Source of the DNA: Armillaria gallica | Lineage: Eukaryota; Basidiomycota; Agaricomycetes; Agaricales; Physalacriaceae | DNA: 64,000 nt | Assembly: GCA_037576215.1 (NCBI GenBank) | Contig: JBANDB010000005.1 | Span: 6,200,001 to 6,264,000 of the forward strand | Direction of reading: 5' to 3' | In this document: positions 1 through 12,800 of the stretch, piece after piece | How positions within the stretch are numbered: the first letter of the stretch is position 1 | How the letters are laid out: each line of letters starts with the position of its first letter | Translations under genes and position numbers: made by a program | The notes under the pieces: model-generated | What the model was told of the DNA's origin: nothing | Databases searched by the model: none | What the model saw: the letters and a program-made list of their open reading frames with translations, nothing else

Positions 1-1831
1 CCGGTGTAGTACCTCTTTCAAAGCGAGGTTGTCCCTGCAAACCTAAGACATCTGCCTTTGCCACCTTGTAGAAATATTTACTTTTGTATTTGTGGCTAAA
101 ATGACATACATGTTACAAACAAAAAAACATATGAAAAACATAGGTGGATTTTCCAAGCATTTCCAGAGATTGACATGGGGAGCAACATCATTGAGAACCA
201 CATGGCAGAAGGCACTGGAGAATGAAAGGACAAACAGAAATAGAAGGGAGGAGAAGATGACAGGACAAACATTTCACATCAAAAGAACAGTGAAATTTTG
301 ATCCCTAACATGAAAGATACAGAACAAACACAAATAGATAGCGAAGTTCTGATCCCATCATGTTGGACCCAAGTGGGAGTCAAGGCATGAACTGACAAAG
401 CAGGTTGCGCCTCACTCATTGTCGCCCACAATGAGCAGGCCTCTTGCCCATTGACCCAGGCTAGGATACGATGCGGATGCTCATCCTCAACCAAAATCTC
501 CCTGCCAAATTGCCATTGCAGTGGCAATCCATAATAAATTGTCCTTGACCTTACAACTGCAAGGGATTATTCAAGTATCCCTATACTGACTCAGCAGTCT
601 GTAATACATTATCCTTCAATTAGAGGGTGGTGACTGGGGGTAGACCTTACTTCCAGCAAGGTTATTGTCCTGACCACCATCATCTAACACATCTTTTCTC
701 TCTACCTTCTAAATTTCAACTTCTTAGTGTCATCATCTGCTTTATACGGCCTATCTGACACGATGGAGACATGATCGCAGGTGACGAACACCAGCTCTCA
801 TTGGTACTGCATGTTATCATGGTCATTCCTCTTCTCAGGCCAGCTATTGGCCTCAGTTCCCCTTCCTATTCGTTGACACATAAACAGATCCTCCTTTCCT
901 GGGCTAACAACGATGGAGAAACACAAGGGGCTCTCATCTGGTAGGTCGCATCGAATCCCATATGTGCGCAACGAGATAGTTGAACTCCTTGTAGGTTAGG
1001 TGATATCATACTTGGATAAGGTACATTTTCCCCTCCTGCTACTCTTTCGAATGTAACACATTGCACGGTGGTAACAGATACAGGGCAGCAGATACAAGGC
1101 CTAGGCAAATACAACAAAGAACATGGTGATGAAGAGTACATCAAGGTGTGTCACTAAGAGCAAGCCATGTTTCTTTTTTTGGCTCCACCTGATTAACAAC
1201 TCAGCCTAGCTTCAGTGCCACCCTGACCTACCAGTGCCGCTCGAGTGATACACGAGAATCCACCTCTTCATTTTATGCAAAGGCATCACCATTACAGTGA
1301 TTCAGAGATGGTGGCTGTGAACATATAGAGATAACATATGCCTTGGTCCAATTGCTTTTCGAATGTTCTTGTCCTCGATAAACACTTTCTTGGATGAAGT
1401 TAACTATTTTCATGGTGAAGATTTTTCCATGCGTACTCATTCGTCTATGTAGCTCCTTCAAAAGCTGACTATCAGACATAGGACGGTATCGCAAATGGTT
1501 ATGTCTCTACACAGTCTCGACTTCGTCAATTTCCAGGGGATCGAACAGACAGAATGCACAGTGAGGTTGGTCGACTGCTATGTTCTATTCATACTGACCT
1601 AGATGTGTGGATTCTTTGAAGAATGTTATCATCATTTGCATGAAAGACAGAGCAACTTCAAAGTGCTATTCCTCGCAGGGTTTGACTGGCGATTTCGGCA
1701 CCCTCAATCGATAATGTTTCGGCGAAGCAAAGCGTGGGATCATGGTTGGGACCTCCAATTATTTGATTATTTCAGTGCGTTCCCCTGTCTCTCATCTTAC
1801 TTTCTCACTCTAATATTCACTGAAGAATCAT
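1..1831. other. Gene-poor stretch, nothing recognised
   Basis: Only short ORFs that overlap on both strands are present, and none resembles a known family. A small perfect stem-loop (TTGCCA / TGGCAA) lies near 510-527. The sequence has the look of eroded repeat DNA. Confidence 0.5.
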
Positions 1832-2790
1832 ATGGTCGAAAGACCCATATCTTTCAACTATCAAGGCAGAGAGTACCAGACATGGTACATAGTTGCCGGT
1901 AACCTCAGTAGCCATACACGGACACCCTTGGTTGTGGTGCACGGTGGGCCAGGTCAGTCTTGTTTAGTGCTTGCAAAATGCCTGTCTCACTGATATTCAC
2001 TCTCCAGGTCTATCTCATGACTACCCCCTCCCTCTCTCTGACCTCGCCACCAAGTTCTCCATCCCAGTTATCTTCTATGACCAAATTGGAAACTCCCACT
2101 CGATGCATCTCCCATCAAAACTGTTGCCATTCTGGACTATCAATCTCTTGCTTGATGAACTGGTCGACCTTCTGAAGCACTTCCACATCCAGGGTGAGTT
2201 CGATTTGCTCGGTCACTCATAGGGTGGGATACTCGGTCTAGAGTTCGCATCCTGAGGGATTGTGCCACCTGGTGTTGACCAACTCATTGGCAGATATGGG
2301 GATGTGGAGCGTGTCGACTGGGGAACCCAGCAAGGCCTTCCCAGATGATGTACAGGAGGGACTGACTGTTGGCGTTATGGATATGGAAGCGTACAGCAAG
2401 GCGCTCAGGATGTTCCACAAGAAGCATGGATGTCTCGTGGACCTGTGGCCAGAAGAGCTGGTGGAGCCAGTCAACCAGTCCATCAGCAAATATCTCCATT
2501 GCAGTAGGGATGTACGTGGGGTATTTTTCTTAATGTCTATCTTTTTATGTGCTGATAGTCTCCCTGTAGGTTCGCTGGAGAGCTGCATACATGAGGCATC
2601 ATCGATCATCTTGACCACATTCATGTTCTGACTTTTGTGATCCGATATTGCTCAGGACTTCGTTTTCGAGCCTTTCTTCAGAGGGATACATCAGGTCAAG
2701 TGAGTGACCATGGAGAAATCCAGTCATACACCTATGTGGGAAGAGCAGGAAAGGTGTATGGATTTGGTTAATGGATTCTTGTCTATGTGA
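1832..2790 (+). pseudogene. Proline iminopeptidase-like (S33 alpha/beta hydrolase) pseudogene
   Basis: The reading frame opens at ATG 1832 and gives a recognisable S33 peptidase N-terminus with the oxyanion motif HGGPG. A GT-AG intron of 55 nt (1953-2007) splits the last Gly of that motif. The next exon gives GLSHDY, VIFYDQIGNS and FDLLGHS, where the expected nucleophile elbow GHSWGG is broken by TAG in place of Trp at about 2220. The frame then shifts near 2258 and continues as HLVLTNSLADMGMW and KAFPDDVQEGL. A second intron-like segment (about 2512-2570) follows. The C-terminal part (DFVFEPFF, KSSHTPMWEE) can still be read but has another stop, and the segment before it seems deleted. Enzymes of this family release N-terminal proline or hydrolyse amino-acid amides. 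This copy has at least two stops and a frameshift, so it should be inactive. The family assignment rests on these motifs and the order of segments. Confidence 0.85.
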
Positions 2791-5700
2791 CTTGTCTAGG
2801 TATCTGCTTTCTTTTTATACTGAGTCGGTGCGGAAATGACTTCTCCCAGGTGACACTGATATGGATATTGAAGTACAATCTGTGAAGTACATGAATGCAA
2901 TATGATGTTCTAACAGCAGGTAAATAAGCTCTCGATACGTGGATCGTAAGTAATGAATCCAGTTCATGTTTCCATTCCTTGACTTCTTCACCCATCGTCC
3001 TCAGCCATCCTTGTCCTCATCACCAAAGCTCTGAATCGCAGGAAAAACCAGTATTATAAGTTCTTAACTGGTATGTCATATTATATCGCACACATGTCCG
3101 CAACGAGACATCTTTGAAGGTTGGGTGGTATCTACACCCATGATAATTGTGCTTGCACCAGACAGCAGGGCCTTTCAGTCGCATCTTCCTGATGTTTCCA
3201 ATGTGCAGAATTGGTGTATATGGTCGATTGCAGCAAACTCGACCTAGGTTGATCCTTGTTGGTCAGACTTGGCACTAGTGCCGGGAATGCAGGATTCGGC
3301 ATTTACCACAATGACCATTAATGACTCAGAAAGCTGGACTGCCCTGTTCAGTTCGCTTATAGGGAAATGAGGGCGAACATGGGATTTGGCTTTGTTGTTT
3401 ACAACAATAATTGCTGCCTAGGATCATTGTTGACTCGGAAATGCGTTGTTGTGGTGCATACACTCGATTTGTCTGTCACATGACTTGCTCATGGTTTCTC
3501 ATAATAGTAGCTCGCGTCCTCATCGTTCTGTGGGAGGATTCTACCTATGCCTAGATGGCAGGCTCAGTGTTTGCTATCCTTGGCTGCCACTGCATGATAT
3601 CAGTTTGCATGCATTTACCATCTGATTACTGGGAGTGGAATCATCCAGTGATTCTTGTCTTCAAATTGGAACCACCATTCGATTGCGCATGATTCGTCAG
3701 TCTTCATGCCAAGGTTGATCTTTGCACTGTGGTTTCCTGTCGTTATCGTGAGGAATGATGCTAAGGAATAGCTCTTGAGGCTGTTCAGATCGATGGATGT
3801 GGACAGTCCGATGGAAAATGAACAGGTTTCGCCCACGATGGGGTAAACAGGCATGGAAGATTTCTTGGCTGCTGAAATGCCGTGGCATCATTTGCGATGC
3901 AGATAAACTCCTTTTCTCTTCCTCCTATGACTGTGAAAATGAGCTCGTGTCTTGTTCTGCTCACCCCCTGTATTTTCAAGCTTGGCGCTCCTTTACAGAC
4001 TGCTGTGATCTGTATCTGTGATGGCAGCAGAATAACGGCCTTACTTTGTGATTCTGCTGACCAACCGATCTCCGCGAAGCTTCCCATTTTCTCTGAAGCA
4101 TTGTCTCTCATGCAATAATTGTGGCTGTGTATCAGATTCATTTTGAACTGCAACCATCACCCAGTTTCTTCCTCGACCTTTTTTCCAGCTCTAAATGGTT
4201 GGATCGTGAGCCAGTGCCTGGGCAATTAACTATGCGATCTGTTCTATTCTAAACCTAACAGGAACCAGAGATACACTGGCAGACTTATAGTGTACAACGG
4301 CAAGTCCTCAGAAATGAAAGAGAAGATAAGTTATAGGTAAAAGAAGTTCAACTTGTACAAGAATTTCATAATGGTGGCGGACCCAGTGACATTTAAGCGG
4401 ATTAGCCATGTGAAGCTCGCAATTCAACATCAGATTCCTGATGTGTTTGAACTGAATTCAAGCTCTTGTGCACTTCTCAGCATGACCAATTTGCATCCAA
4501 ACTCGACAACTTATCAGCCTAGAACTTTACTAGTTTGGATCTATGATCTAAATCACCATCCATCATGGTGCAAGTTGTCCCGCTTTATCTACATACCACT
4601 TTATTCTCCCTAGCGCCCTGAGCCATTTGAACAATGCCTACCGATTAGCCATACATCAAATCGGATAATCAAGCAAGTACAGAAAAAAATCGGTGCCTCC
4701 ATGCTTGAGTTCAAGTGAGGCAGAGTGACTGTATTCAGAATATACAAGCCTTTGAAAAGTGGTCGCTGAGGTCTGGATTGACAGACTGCTCATTATGTGT
4801 TGGCATTCACCATTGATTCTTCTCATAGGCACTGCAGTCACAAAATACTACCCCCATTACTGTCTTTATGAGACCTTCTTGCCTTTGGAATAATAGTGTG
4901 CAGTTGTCAGCAAGATCACAAAGAGATGTCAGCAAGGTGGTATTCATGATGACCCATACTTGTTGGCTTCCTTGTGTTCTTGAATTGTTTTTATAACCGG
5001 TGTCCTTTTATAAATACAGCTATCTAGATCTAGTCTTAGATTGTATCTAGGAAGCATCTGCAGAAGTAAATTCGCTGTCAGTTCCCAAAGAGGTATTCAC
5101 TGCTTGGTAATTTCAAATTCGGGTTTTAAACACTCGCTTTCACTTGCTTACAACCATTTCGTGATTCGATTTCTGTCCTTGATATACACTAACATCATAT
5201 TTTTCGACAGGCTATGGATTTACTGAGGAGGGGAAGATCGCCACAGTGAAGAGACAATTACCTATCCCACATCCAATTGACCAGATCCTCATCTACTCTG
5301 GCATTCCGGAAATGAAACAAGAAATTCTATTTGTGGGCTGCTGTTGAAATAATCTTGCAGGTATGGAAGCATACCAGGGATCACAGCACGAATATGGGAT
5401 GGATGGAGTACATGAGTGGTAGAATACGTAGTCAATTGAGTTACCTTGAAGTCTCTCAAGGTCTAAATTTTCGCTAACCAAGCCTAAAGCTGCATGTGAT
5501 ATGATGTAATCTGAGTGTCATAGCTTTTTTTTTTTTTTTTGTGGAACATTGAATTAGCTCCATACACCTCGCACTGCAAGGGCTCTCTGGCCAGCAGAGT
5601 TGCATGTCAATGACATTGTACTTGGCCCATTGGTGAGTCAAGTGAAAGGTGCTGAGCACCTATATGAATGCAAAGTGCTACACACTAAACACCACACAAA

Positions 5701-6938
5701 TACTCAGTAATTGTGGTTTGAAGGGAGGTATGTTATACCAAGTTATGACACTTTGTACTGTAGTTTACAAGTCCCGGGTGCAATGAATATGATTTGTATA
5801 AAGAATATATTGCAATGTCCACTCTAAGTTCGACGTGTTACTGAACACAAACTCAAACTGATACAGAATAACTGCCTGATGCAGGTTCTGAACTCGTGCT
5901 GGCTGCCTGGTGCAGTTTCAATACTGATACATTGTGCCTGGTTGCGACTTAAAACACACTGACTGGTTCTGAACTGTTTCTCAGGTCTGACTTTCTGTTT
6001 CTAGCTTAATTCTGTTCGCTTGCTTGTCTGTTCTTGCACACACAATGTGACCAGGTCACAATCTCTCTATTCCAGGTGAGTCTATGACTCGAAGCTCTTA
6101 ACCAATAAAACCCGTACTATTCACCTTGTAGCGTTCCAGGGGTCAGAAACCTGATCCCCACTAGATACATGACCTGTATTTATTCTATCCTACTGGTGCA
6201 CTATTACCAATCCTTTTTACTACTGACTAATATGCTTGCTGACCCAGCCGAGTGAGGATAAACACTCTACCTGGCAGATATTATCTCATCCACAGCTGCC
6301 AGGTCAATTGATCGTACTAGATCATCACCAGGCGATCGGATAACTTCCACTGGAATGCCAGGTGATTACACTATACGAGTCACAAATCTGGAACCTCGGT
6401 CTACCAGGTAGAATACCGATCTTCTATTCAAGCATTGGATCAGCCTGTTTTGAAGCTACCAGGTGGACATCTTTCTTTACAATGTGCTACTTTCTTTCTG
6501 TGTCTTACTGATTGGTACCATGTAATACTGTTGTATTGCCAGGAAGTGTTAAATTACACACATTTTTAAAAGGTGTATGCCTGGCAGGCATATCACAAGG
6601 TTTATTAACCTCGAAGCGTGATAAAGCTGTTGATTCATAAGCCAAGAGTGAAGGTGCCGCTTGTCGATCTATCCACACAAGGTAATGCCTTTATGCACTG
6701 GCTTCCAGAAAGCCTTGTGTGGGACTCCATTAAGTAGATTCTGACCTGATCTGGTACAGTATCAAGTCTTCATCACCTACTTAATAATACCCACTAAAAC
6801 CCTGTTTTCTCTAGTCCAGTCTTCTGGGAGGGAGCTTTCTTCTAACAGCAATCCCTGCCATGTTTTTAGGACAAGAGATACTTGTATCGCCTTCTTCCCA
6901 AATTTTTTCTGATTAGACAATACCATATCCAGTCGTAG
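2791..6938. other. Long stretch without a recognisable gene
   Basis: Overlapping minus-strand ORFs at 3615-3854 and 3785-4153 could be remnants of one coding region, but I recognise no family. A run of 16 T (5525-5540) would be a poly-A tail on the minus strand. From about 6050 to 6590 the hexamer CCAGGT and close variants recur about ten times. The 3' end of the LINE relic that starts at higher coordinates may lie within this stretch. Confidence 0.45.
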
Positions 6939-8090
6939 TCACCTATTCATGGCTTGTGACCACCTTTGTTCCACCTTGCGTGATGTATAGTCTGCTCTAT
7001 CGTTGATAACTTGATCATTCCAGATTTTCCATATGAGGTGGGCTGATTCTGCAATCAGAATCCTGCGGAACCTCTCATTCACTCGCTTAGTTGTGCTCCT
7101 GTGGGTGCTTGGGGGTGGGATGCCACATGACATAATGATACCTTTCGTGATCACTAGTTCAGCACCCATCTTCTGTTTCCATAACTGTTGTGCTAAGCTC
7201 TATATCTTGTTCTGGCCAGGGGCATCACACTTGATGAGAATATGGTCCATATCTTCTTCAGTTCCGCATCTCTGGCACTTGGCTCTGTCTTCACATCCAG
7301 TGATGTGTCTCCAGTGCCTGCCTATCATGTAGCCATCATGAATCATCATCCATAAGAAGAATTGGATCAGCTGACTGAAGTCTTTCCATCTGATGGAAGT
7401 CCATAGTAGTTCTGTTGGGATTTCAGCTTTGCATCTCTTCCCTGCAGCAGCCACTGCTAGGGTGACATTATTCTTTGTGTCTTGTCTGTCAAGTTTGTCT
7501 TGGTATGGGCTTTCTTGCATCTTGATTTTCCTTATGATTTTGTATGTTGTACTTTATGTCATCACTGCCAGTTTTGTGCCTCACACCTTTAACTCTGGTG
7601 GAATTGTTAGGTCCACTATGTCAGGGAACTCTGACTCGCTTGCCAGTCTGGCAAGTTGGTCAGCTCCTTCATTCCCTGGGTTGCCTGAGTGGCCCTTGAC
7701 CCACCTGAGCTTTGTTATTGCTGTTCAGGCATGGAATCTCGCTATTGTTACTTCAGTAACAAGGCTGTTGCTGATCCAAAGATAGCCTTTATTCTCCCAT
7801 CTTACGAAGCAGCCATCAAGGCCATTCAGTACATGCTGGGAGTCGCTCACAAGCTCCATCACATCAGAAGCTGGTATGTCTTCCGCTGCGGTTTTTGCAC
7901 CCACCATCTCTGATACTTGGTTCGTCCTACCAACCCTGTTGGAGAGCCACATGCTCTTGTTTCTAGCGTCGTTTTCCCTGTAGAAGATTCCTGCTCCTGC
8001 AGCAGCCCTCTCAGTTCCTCTATTAATGGCAGAGCCATCTGTGTAGATGGTGAAGAGACTCTGTGCGTGCAGGCTAGAAATGCAACAGTG
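6939..8090 (-). mobile_element. LINE fragment: RNase H domain plus zinc-binding C-terminus, with three stops
   Basis: Read on the minus strand in one frame, this gives a ribonuclease HI domain with the acidic motifs in order: TIYTDGSA (first Asp), an E-containing segment SEMVGAKTAAED, VSDSQHVL (third acidic site) and WVKGHSGNPGNEGAD (His and last Asp). A C-terminal extension follows, with a zinc-knuckle-like CQRCGTEEDMDHILIKC typical of fungal LINE ORF2 proteins. Three in-frame stops interrupt it: TGA at 7725-7727, and a TAA and a TAG further on (near 7555 and 7200). There are no frameshifts. The frame is the same as that of the LINE body at 9855-13901, and this is the domain expected directly after it, so it is probably the 3' part of the same copy. 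Not functional as it stands. Confidence 0.85.
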
Positions 8091-9854
8091 TCAAAGACAC
8101 TGATCACACTCACACCCAACACTACACACACAAACCCTCAAAGTTCTTGGGGGGATATTATGCGATAGAAGCAGATTGAAGCAATACAACTAAACTCTCA
8201 GAATATATGATACACACGTATAGTGATAGCGCTCGTAGGGTATCTAGATCTCTCTAAGTCCAAAGGCTTTTAATAACAAGAGGGGCGACAGATGTCACCG
8301 GGCCTCAAGACAAGGTGTACTACAATACACAACTCATTGCCACACACTAACAAAACCCTCAATAAGCCTCGCGCAACACACACAGGTGACCACAAAGAAC
8401 TTAAACACACCCTAAACACAACTCAAAGCTTGTGCTCTAAGCAGAAACCCTTCAAAACATGTCCACTCAAGCCACAGGATTTGAACCCACACGCTCAAGC
8501 TTCCAAACCGATCATAGACCCACAGGGTTTGAACCTGTGCCGATCCAGAGAAACAATAACCAAATAAACCCGTCCAACAAGCTAAAGGGTTTGAACCTCT
8601 GCCACTTGCAGAAATGAGAACCCTCAAGCATGCACTAATCAGACCACAGGATTTGAACCTGTGCTGCCTGTAGCACCACGCATTAAAAGAAGGCCTCTGT
8701 ACAAACACTAACCAGACCAAAGGGTTTGAACCTCTGCCGCCTGTAGTATCTCGCACACAAGAAACACCGTTCGACAAGCCAAAGGGTTTGAACCTCTGCC
8801 ACTTGCGGAATGGTATACCCAACTAAGCATGTACTAATCAGACCAAAGGGCTTGAACCTCTGCCGCCTGTAGCACCATGCATCACAAGAAACCCTCAAAA
8901 CTCAAGAGCGTGTCTGCAATGACACAATATCTCTTATTCTCAGGGTAGAGCACAGTCAACCAATCACTCAAACTGTACACAAGTCCTGCACAAGCTTTCT
9001 ATGCCTCATGTGCTACTCAAGTCACTCAAATGTTATCAATAAAAGGTCTATTCTCTCGCTTGAAGCTACAAACTAATCCCGAAGCTAGAGCACTAAGCTG
9101 AGGGCTTGCGCACTCCTACAACGGGGGTCCGAAACTTGTACACTATTACTATACTACAGTATTTATATACAACGTGCTCTACAAATTAATACAACCTGAA
9201 ATAGTAACTCTTGGCTTGCGGGACTTCCTTTCCTGGGTGCCACGCATGTCGCCATAATCATGCCATTGCTTGGCGCTTACTCAGAGCTCCGGCTTGGGGC
9301 CAGATCCTGGTCTCTCAGCTGCGTGACACTGGTTAGCCACGCTATCCACATGTACTGACATCGCCTAGTATCTCCTCGGAGTTGTAGCCTAGCATGCAAC
9401 TCATCTTTATAGTAATAATATCTTCTAGTGATTTCTATGGTCTTCTAGGACCACCAGCTTCTAGTCTAGGCCTCACGCACATCGGCCGAAGTCAGAGACA
9501 TTGGTCTTACCTCAATTCTAAACATTCTGAGGTCTAGAGCACTAGCTCCCGGCATGGCCATGCCCTGTGCATCATAGATCAAGGTTACACAAAGTATCAA
9601 TTATCTCCTGAGCTTCACTGGTTCTATTCTTAGTGCACGTCCTCTGTGCATCGTCAGCATACTCAGTGTCAAGTGCTGGGGCTTTATACTTAGTGTGACC
9701 CTTATAGTATCACTCTACAGTTAAGCCATGCACTCCACTGAACATCACTCAAGGTACTTCATTGCCTGTGCTTAGGACATTGTGCTCTAAGGTATCTCGC
9801 ATTGCTTTGGTATCTAGATCTTATAAAATGTATGTATTGATACATTTCGCAAAA
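8091..9854. mobile_element. About 1.77 kb insertion separating LINE body from RNase H
   Basis: The LINE coding sequence stops being recognisable at 9855 and resumes at about 8090, both in the expected order on the minus strand. The intervening DNA has no coding potential I can support. It carries a tandem array of tRNA-like modules (8472-8862) and a direct repeat of GGTATCTAGATCT (8239-8251 and 9811-9823). I could not identify clear target-site duplications or LTR ends, so the class of the inserted element is unknown. An alternative is that the two LINE parts come from separate copies. Confidence 0.5.
8472..8862 (-). repeat. Seven-unit tandem array of tRNA T-arm / B-box-like modules
   Basis: Seven units start near 8472, 8520, 8582, 8644, 8717, 8779 and 8842, mostly 62-63 nt apart (two exceptions: 48 and 73). 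Each contains, on the minus strand, GGTTCAAANCC or a one-base variant, which fits the RNA polymerase III B-box consensus GGTTCRANNCC. In the units at 8520 and 8644 the motif sits in a perfect 6-bp T-arm (CACAGG, 7-nt loop, CCTGTG). In most others the stem is CAGAGG/CCTTTG, which still pairs through a wobble. I see no A-box in register with them. The array gives rise to spurious repetitive ORFs. Confidence 0.8.
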
Positions 9855-12800
9855 TTACATGTGTGAACACTTTTCAAGCATGTCAATGGTTATCCACTGT
9901 CTGGGCCTGTCTGTATCAGGTCTTTGGTGTTTGTATATGTTGGAGCATTCCTTTCCTTCAGTGAATATCCAGAGTGTCTCAGCTATGGGTCCCGTGGTAA
10001 TCATGTGTGGGTTGAATATGCTCATGTCAACATCATCCCTGGCATTGGTTTCACCATCGTCAGGTGGTTCGAGGGGGTCCAGATTGATGCATGGGTCCCA
10101 TTTTGGGGTGAGTGAGTTGATTAAGGCCTTTGCCTTTAGGAAACATTTTTGGGGAGATTTGCACCCAATCTGCTCTCTGGCATGTTTGCATGCTGCACAT
10201 GTGCATCTGCCACAGGTGGTGTGTTGCCTGCTGTTCAGGTGTTCTGCTAGTTTTTTGGCATCGCCTACAGATCTGACCTTGTGTTTTAGTTTAAGACATT
10301 TGACTTGCTCCCTGTTGTTGAAGAGATGTTTTGTTGCTCTTGATTTAGCGTGGTACCATATGGGCATATCCCTCCGTATGCTCTGGGATAATGCAAGCCC
10401 ATCTAGGCATGTGTTGTATTTCTGTGTGGTCTTGATCATAGCTTTTAGATCCTCTGGTAGCTGTGTAACACTTGTCTTCCATGACTGCAGGAAGATGTTT
10501 ACTCTCTGTTCAGGGTTGACATTTTCTTCTGATATTGGTGTGTGATGTGCTATGATGGCATCCGCAGTGAATGCCCATGTGGGATGGTTTTGGCTTAGAT
10601 TGAGATAAGATTTTAGCCATGTCACTGTTATCACTTCATTTCTCATTGGAATGTCAAGGAGGTTTCTACCTCCCTCCATTATTGGTGCATATATTGTTTC
10701 CCTGTTAACATTTATCTTGTTCTTGCCTCCCCATAGGAAGTTCCGTACTCGGTGTCCCAGTCATTTCTCGATGCTGGGGGGCATACCTTGTACCTTGGTC
10801 AGGTACTGGGTCATTCCACCTACCACCATTAAAATGATCAGCCTTCGGCCTTCCATTGTCAGGTGTCCTTGTTCCCATCTGTGCAAGCTATCCTCTATTT
10901 TGTCAAGGGTGTGTGTCCATACGTCAACCTGTTTTATCTTGCTTCCAACCCATGCTCCTAGTGTTCTAACTGCTTCCCCATCTCTAGTAATCTTGATGTC
11001 ATCAGGTATCTGGGTTCCAGTCATATTGAGCCCAGTTAAGTCTCGGAAGTGGTGGACTGCACTTCAGTGTGATGGTGTTCCAATGGGTAGAATTTCTGTC
11101 TTGTCAATGTTGAATCTGGCTCCTGATGCTGCGCACCAGTCATTTAGGAGGGCCATTAGTTTAGAGAAGTCATCATACTGGTCCAGGAAGACAGTGGTAT
11201 CATCTGCAAATAATGTCGCAATCAGTTGCTCCTTGACACCTGGTATGTGGAATCCCTGTAGATCTGATTGTCTGAGCATTTCTGCTAATGGCTCTATAGT
11301 GAGGTCAAACAGCAGGCAGGATAGTGGGTCCCCTTGTCTGACCCCCCTCAAGACTTGGAATGGTGACGAGCTTGCTATTCCATTAATGTATACTGTTGTA
11401 TGTACATTGCTGTACAAGGTTTTGACTGTTGATATGAATAAATCTGGTATTTTATATGCTGCTAGTGCCTTCCAAAGATAGTTGTGTTCTATCTTGTCAT
11501 ATGCTTTCTCTTGGTCGAGGAAGACGATCATCCCATTTTGTTCCTCCACTTCGGCTAGCTCGATTATCCTTTTTGTGAGCCATACATGGTCATATATGTT
11601 TCTTCCTGGCACGAAGCCTGCTTGACTTGGGTGGATGAGATTTGGGGCAGCTTGGGCTAGTTTAATTGCAAGAGCTTTTGTCATAATTTTGTAATCTGTG
11701 TTTAGCAGCGAGATGGGCTGATAGTTAGCAATGTCTGCACATTCATTCTTCTTGTACATAGGGCACATCCAGCTCTCTGCAAAGCCAGTCCCAGGACACA
11801 CACCATGTTTCTCGATATCATTGAATACTAGCTGTAGGACAGTCACTATGTCAAAGCCCTCCTCCTCCTCATTCTTGCTGTTTTCATACCATGTATCAAT
11901 GATCTTGTACACTTCATATGGTATGCCATTGGGGCCAGGAGCTTTGTTGTTTGCAAACAGTTTGAGTGCTTGTTTGACATCATCTCTGGAGAGTAATGTT
12001 TGTAGGATTCTTGCTTGTTCAGCTGTGACTTCTGTTCTGATGTGTTCAGTGGCAACTTTGATCTTCTCATCCCTCTCCTCTCTGCTTATAGGTCGGCGTG
12101 TGTTTTGCAAGTTGTTATGGTAATCCCTGCCAATATTGGCCATTTCATGTGAGTTGGATGTATATGTCATTGTTGTCTCCAGAGTGTGGTCCTGTGTACC
12201 CAGTTTCTTCAGCCGTTGGATTGTGTCCCTCGGTTTAAGTGGCTTATTGATGTTGGACCAGTATTTACTTATCATCTCACCTTCTAGCACGTTTCGAGCC
12301 TGCACCACTTCTCTTCTCTTCCTGTGGCATTTCTGCACAAGTTCGTCCAATTTGCTATGCAGTGTCATCACATCCTTGGGTGGGTCACCGCTGGGGTCAT
12401 TTCCATTGTTTTCCAGAGCTGTGATTTCTGCTTCAACCTGCTTAATTTCATGGTCAATGTATGGGGTTACCACCTTTGCCTGGTGTCTTGCTAGCTCACA
12501 GAATTCCTTGTGGAACTTAGCCCATAGGGTCTGAGGGTTTGTACTTAGTGTTCAGTTTTCATCCTGTGTGTGCTTTTCAGCTTCTGCTTGGAGTGCTCTC
12601 CCAGCCTTCAGTATGAAGCCTTTGACCTTGCTATCCTTTACAATATGCAGTGGCATTACCCAGCGACCGTGTCCGATGCTTGGCGCATTCATGGTGGAGT
12701 ATCTCACTGATACCATATCATGGTCGGTTGGGACTCCAGATTTTTCAATATTCCATTCGTAGCAGTGTTCATTTGCTTCTCTTCAGACATAGATCCTATC

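Noticed and set aside
8412..8822. Repetitive minus-strand ORF (136 codons)
   Set aside because: Produced by translating the tandem B-box array, whose unit is near a multiple of three.
8472..8862. CRISPR-like array
   Set aside because: Repeats are spaced regularly, but the genome is eukaryotic, the spacers are similar to each other, and the repeat is a tRNA T-arm.
8091..9857. Solo LTR
   Set aside because: Possible TG...CA ends exist, but no matching 5-bp target duplication could be found.
9859..10545. Long plus-strand ORF (228 codons)
   Set aside because: It is the antisense shadow of the LINE reverse-transcriptase region. The minus frame has the conserved motifs.
10651..11481. Plus-strand ORF (276 codons)
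   Set aside because: Antisense to the RT palm/thumb, with no family signature.
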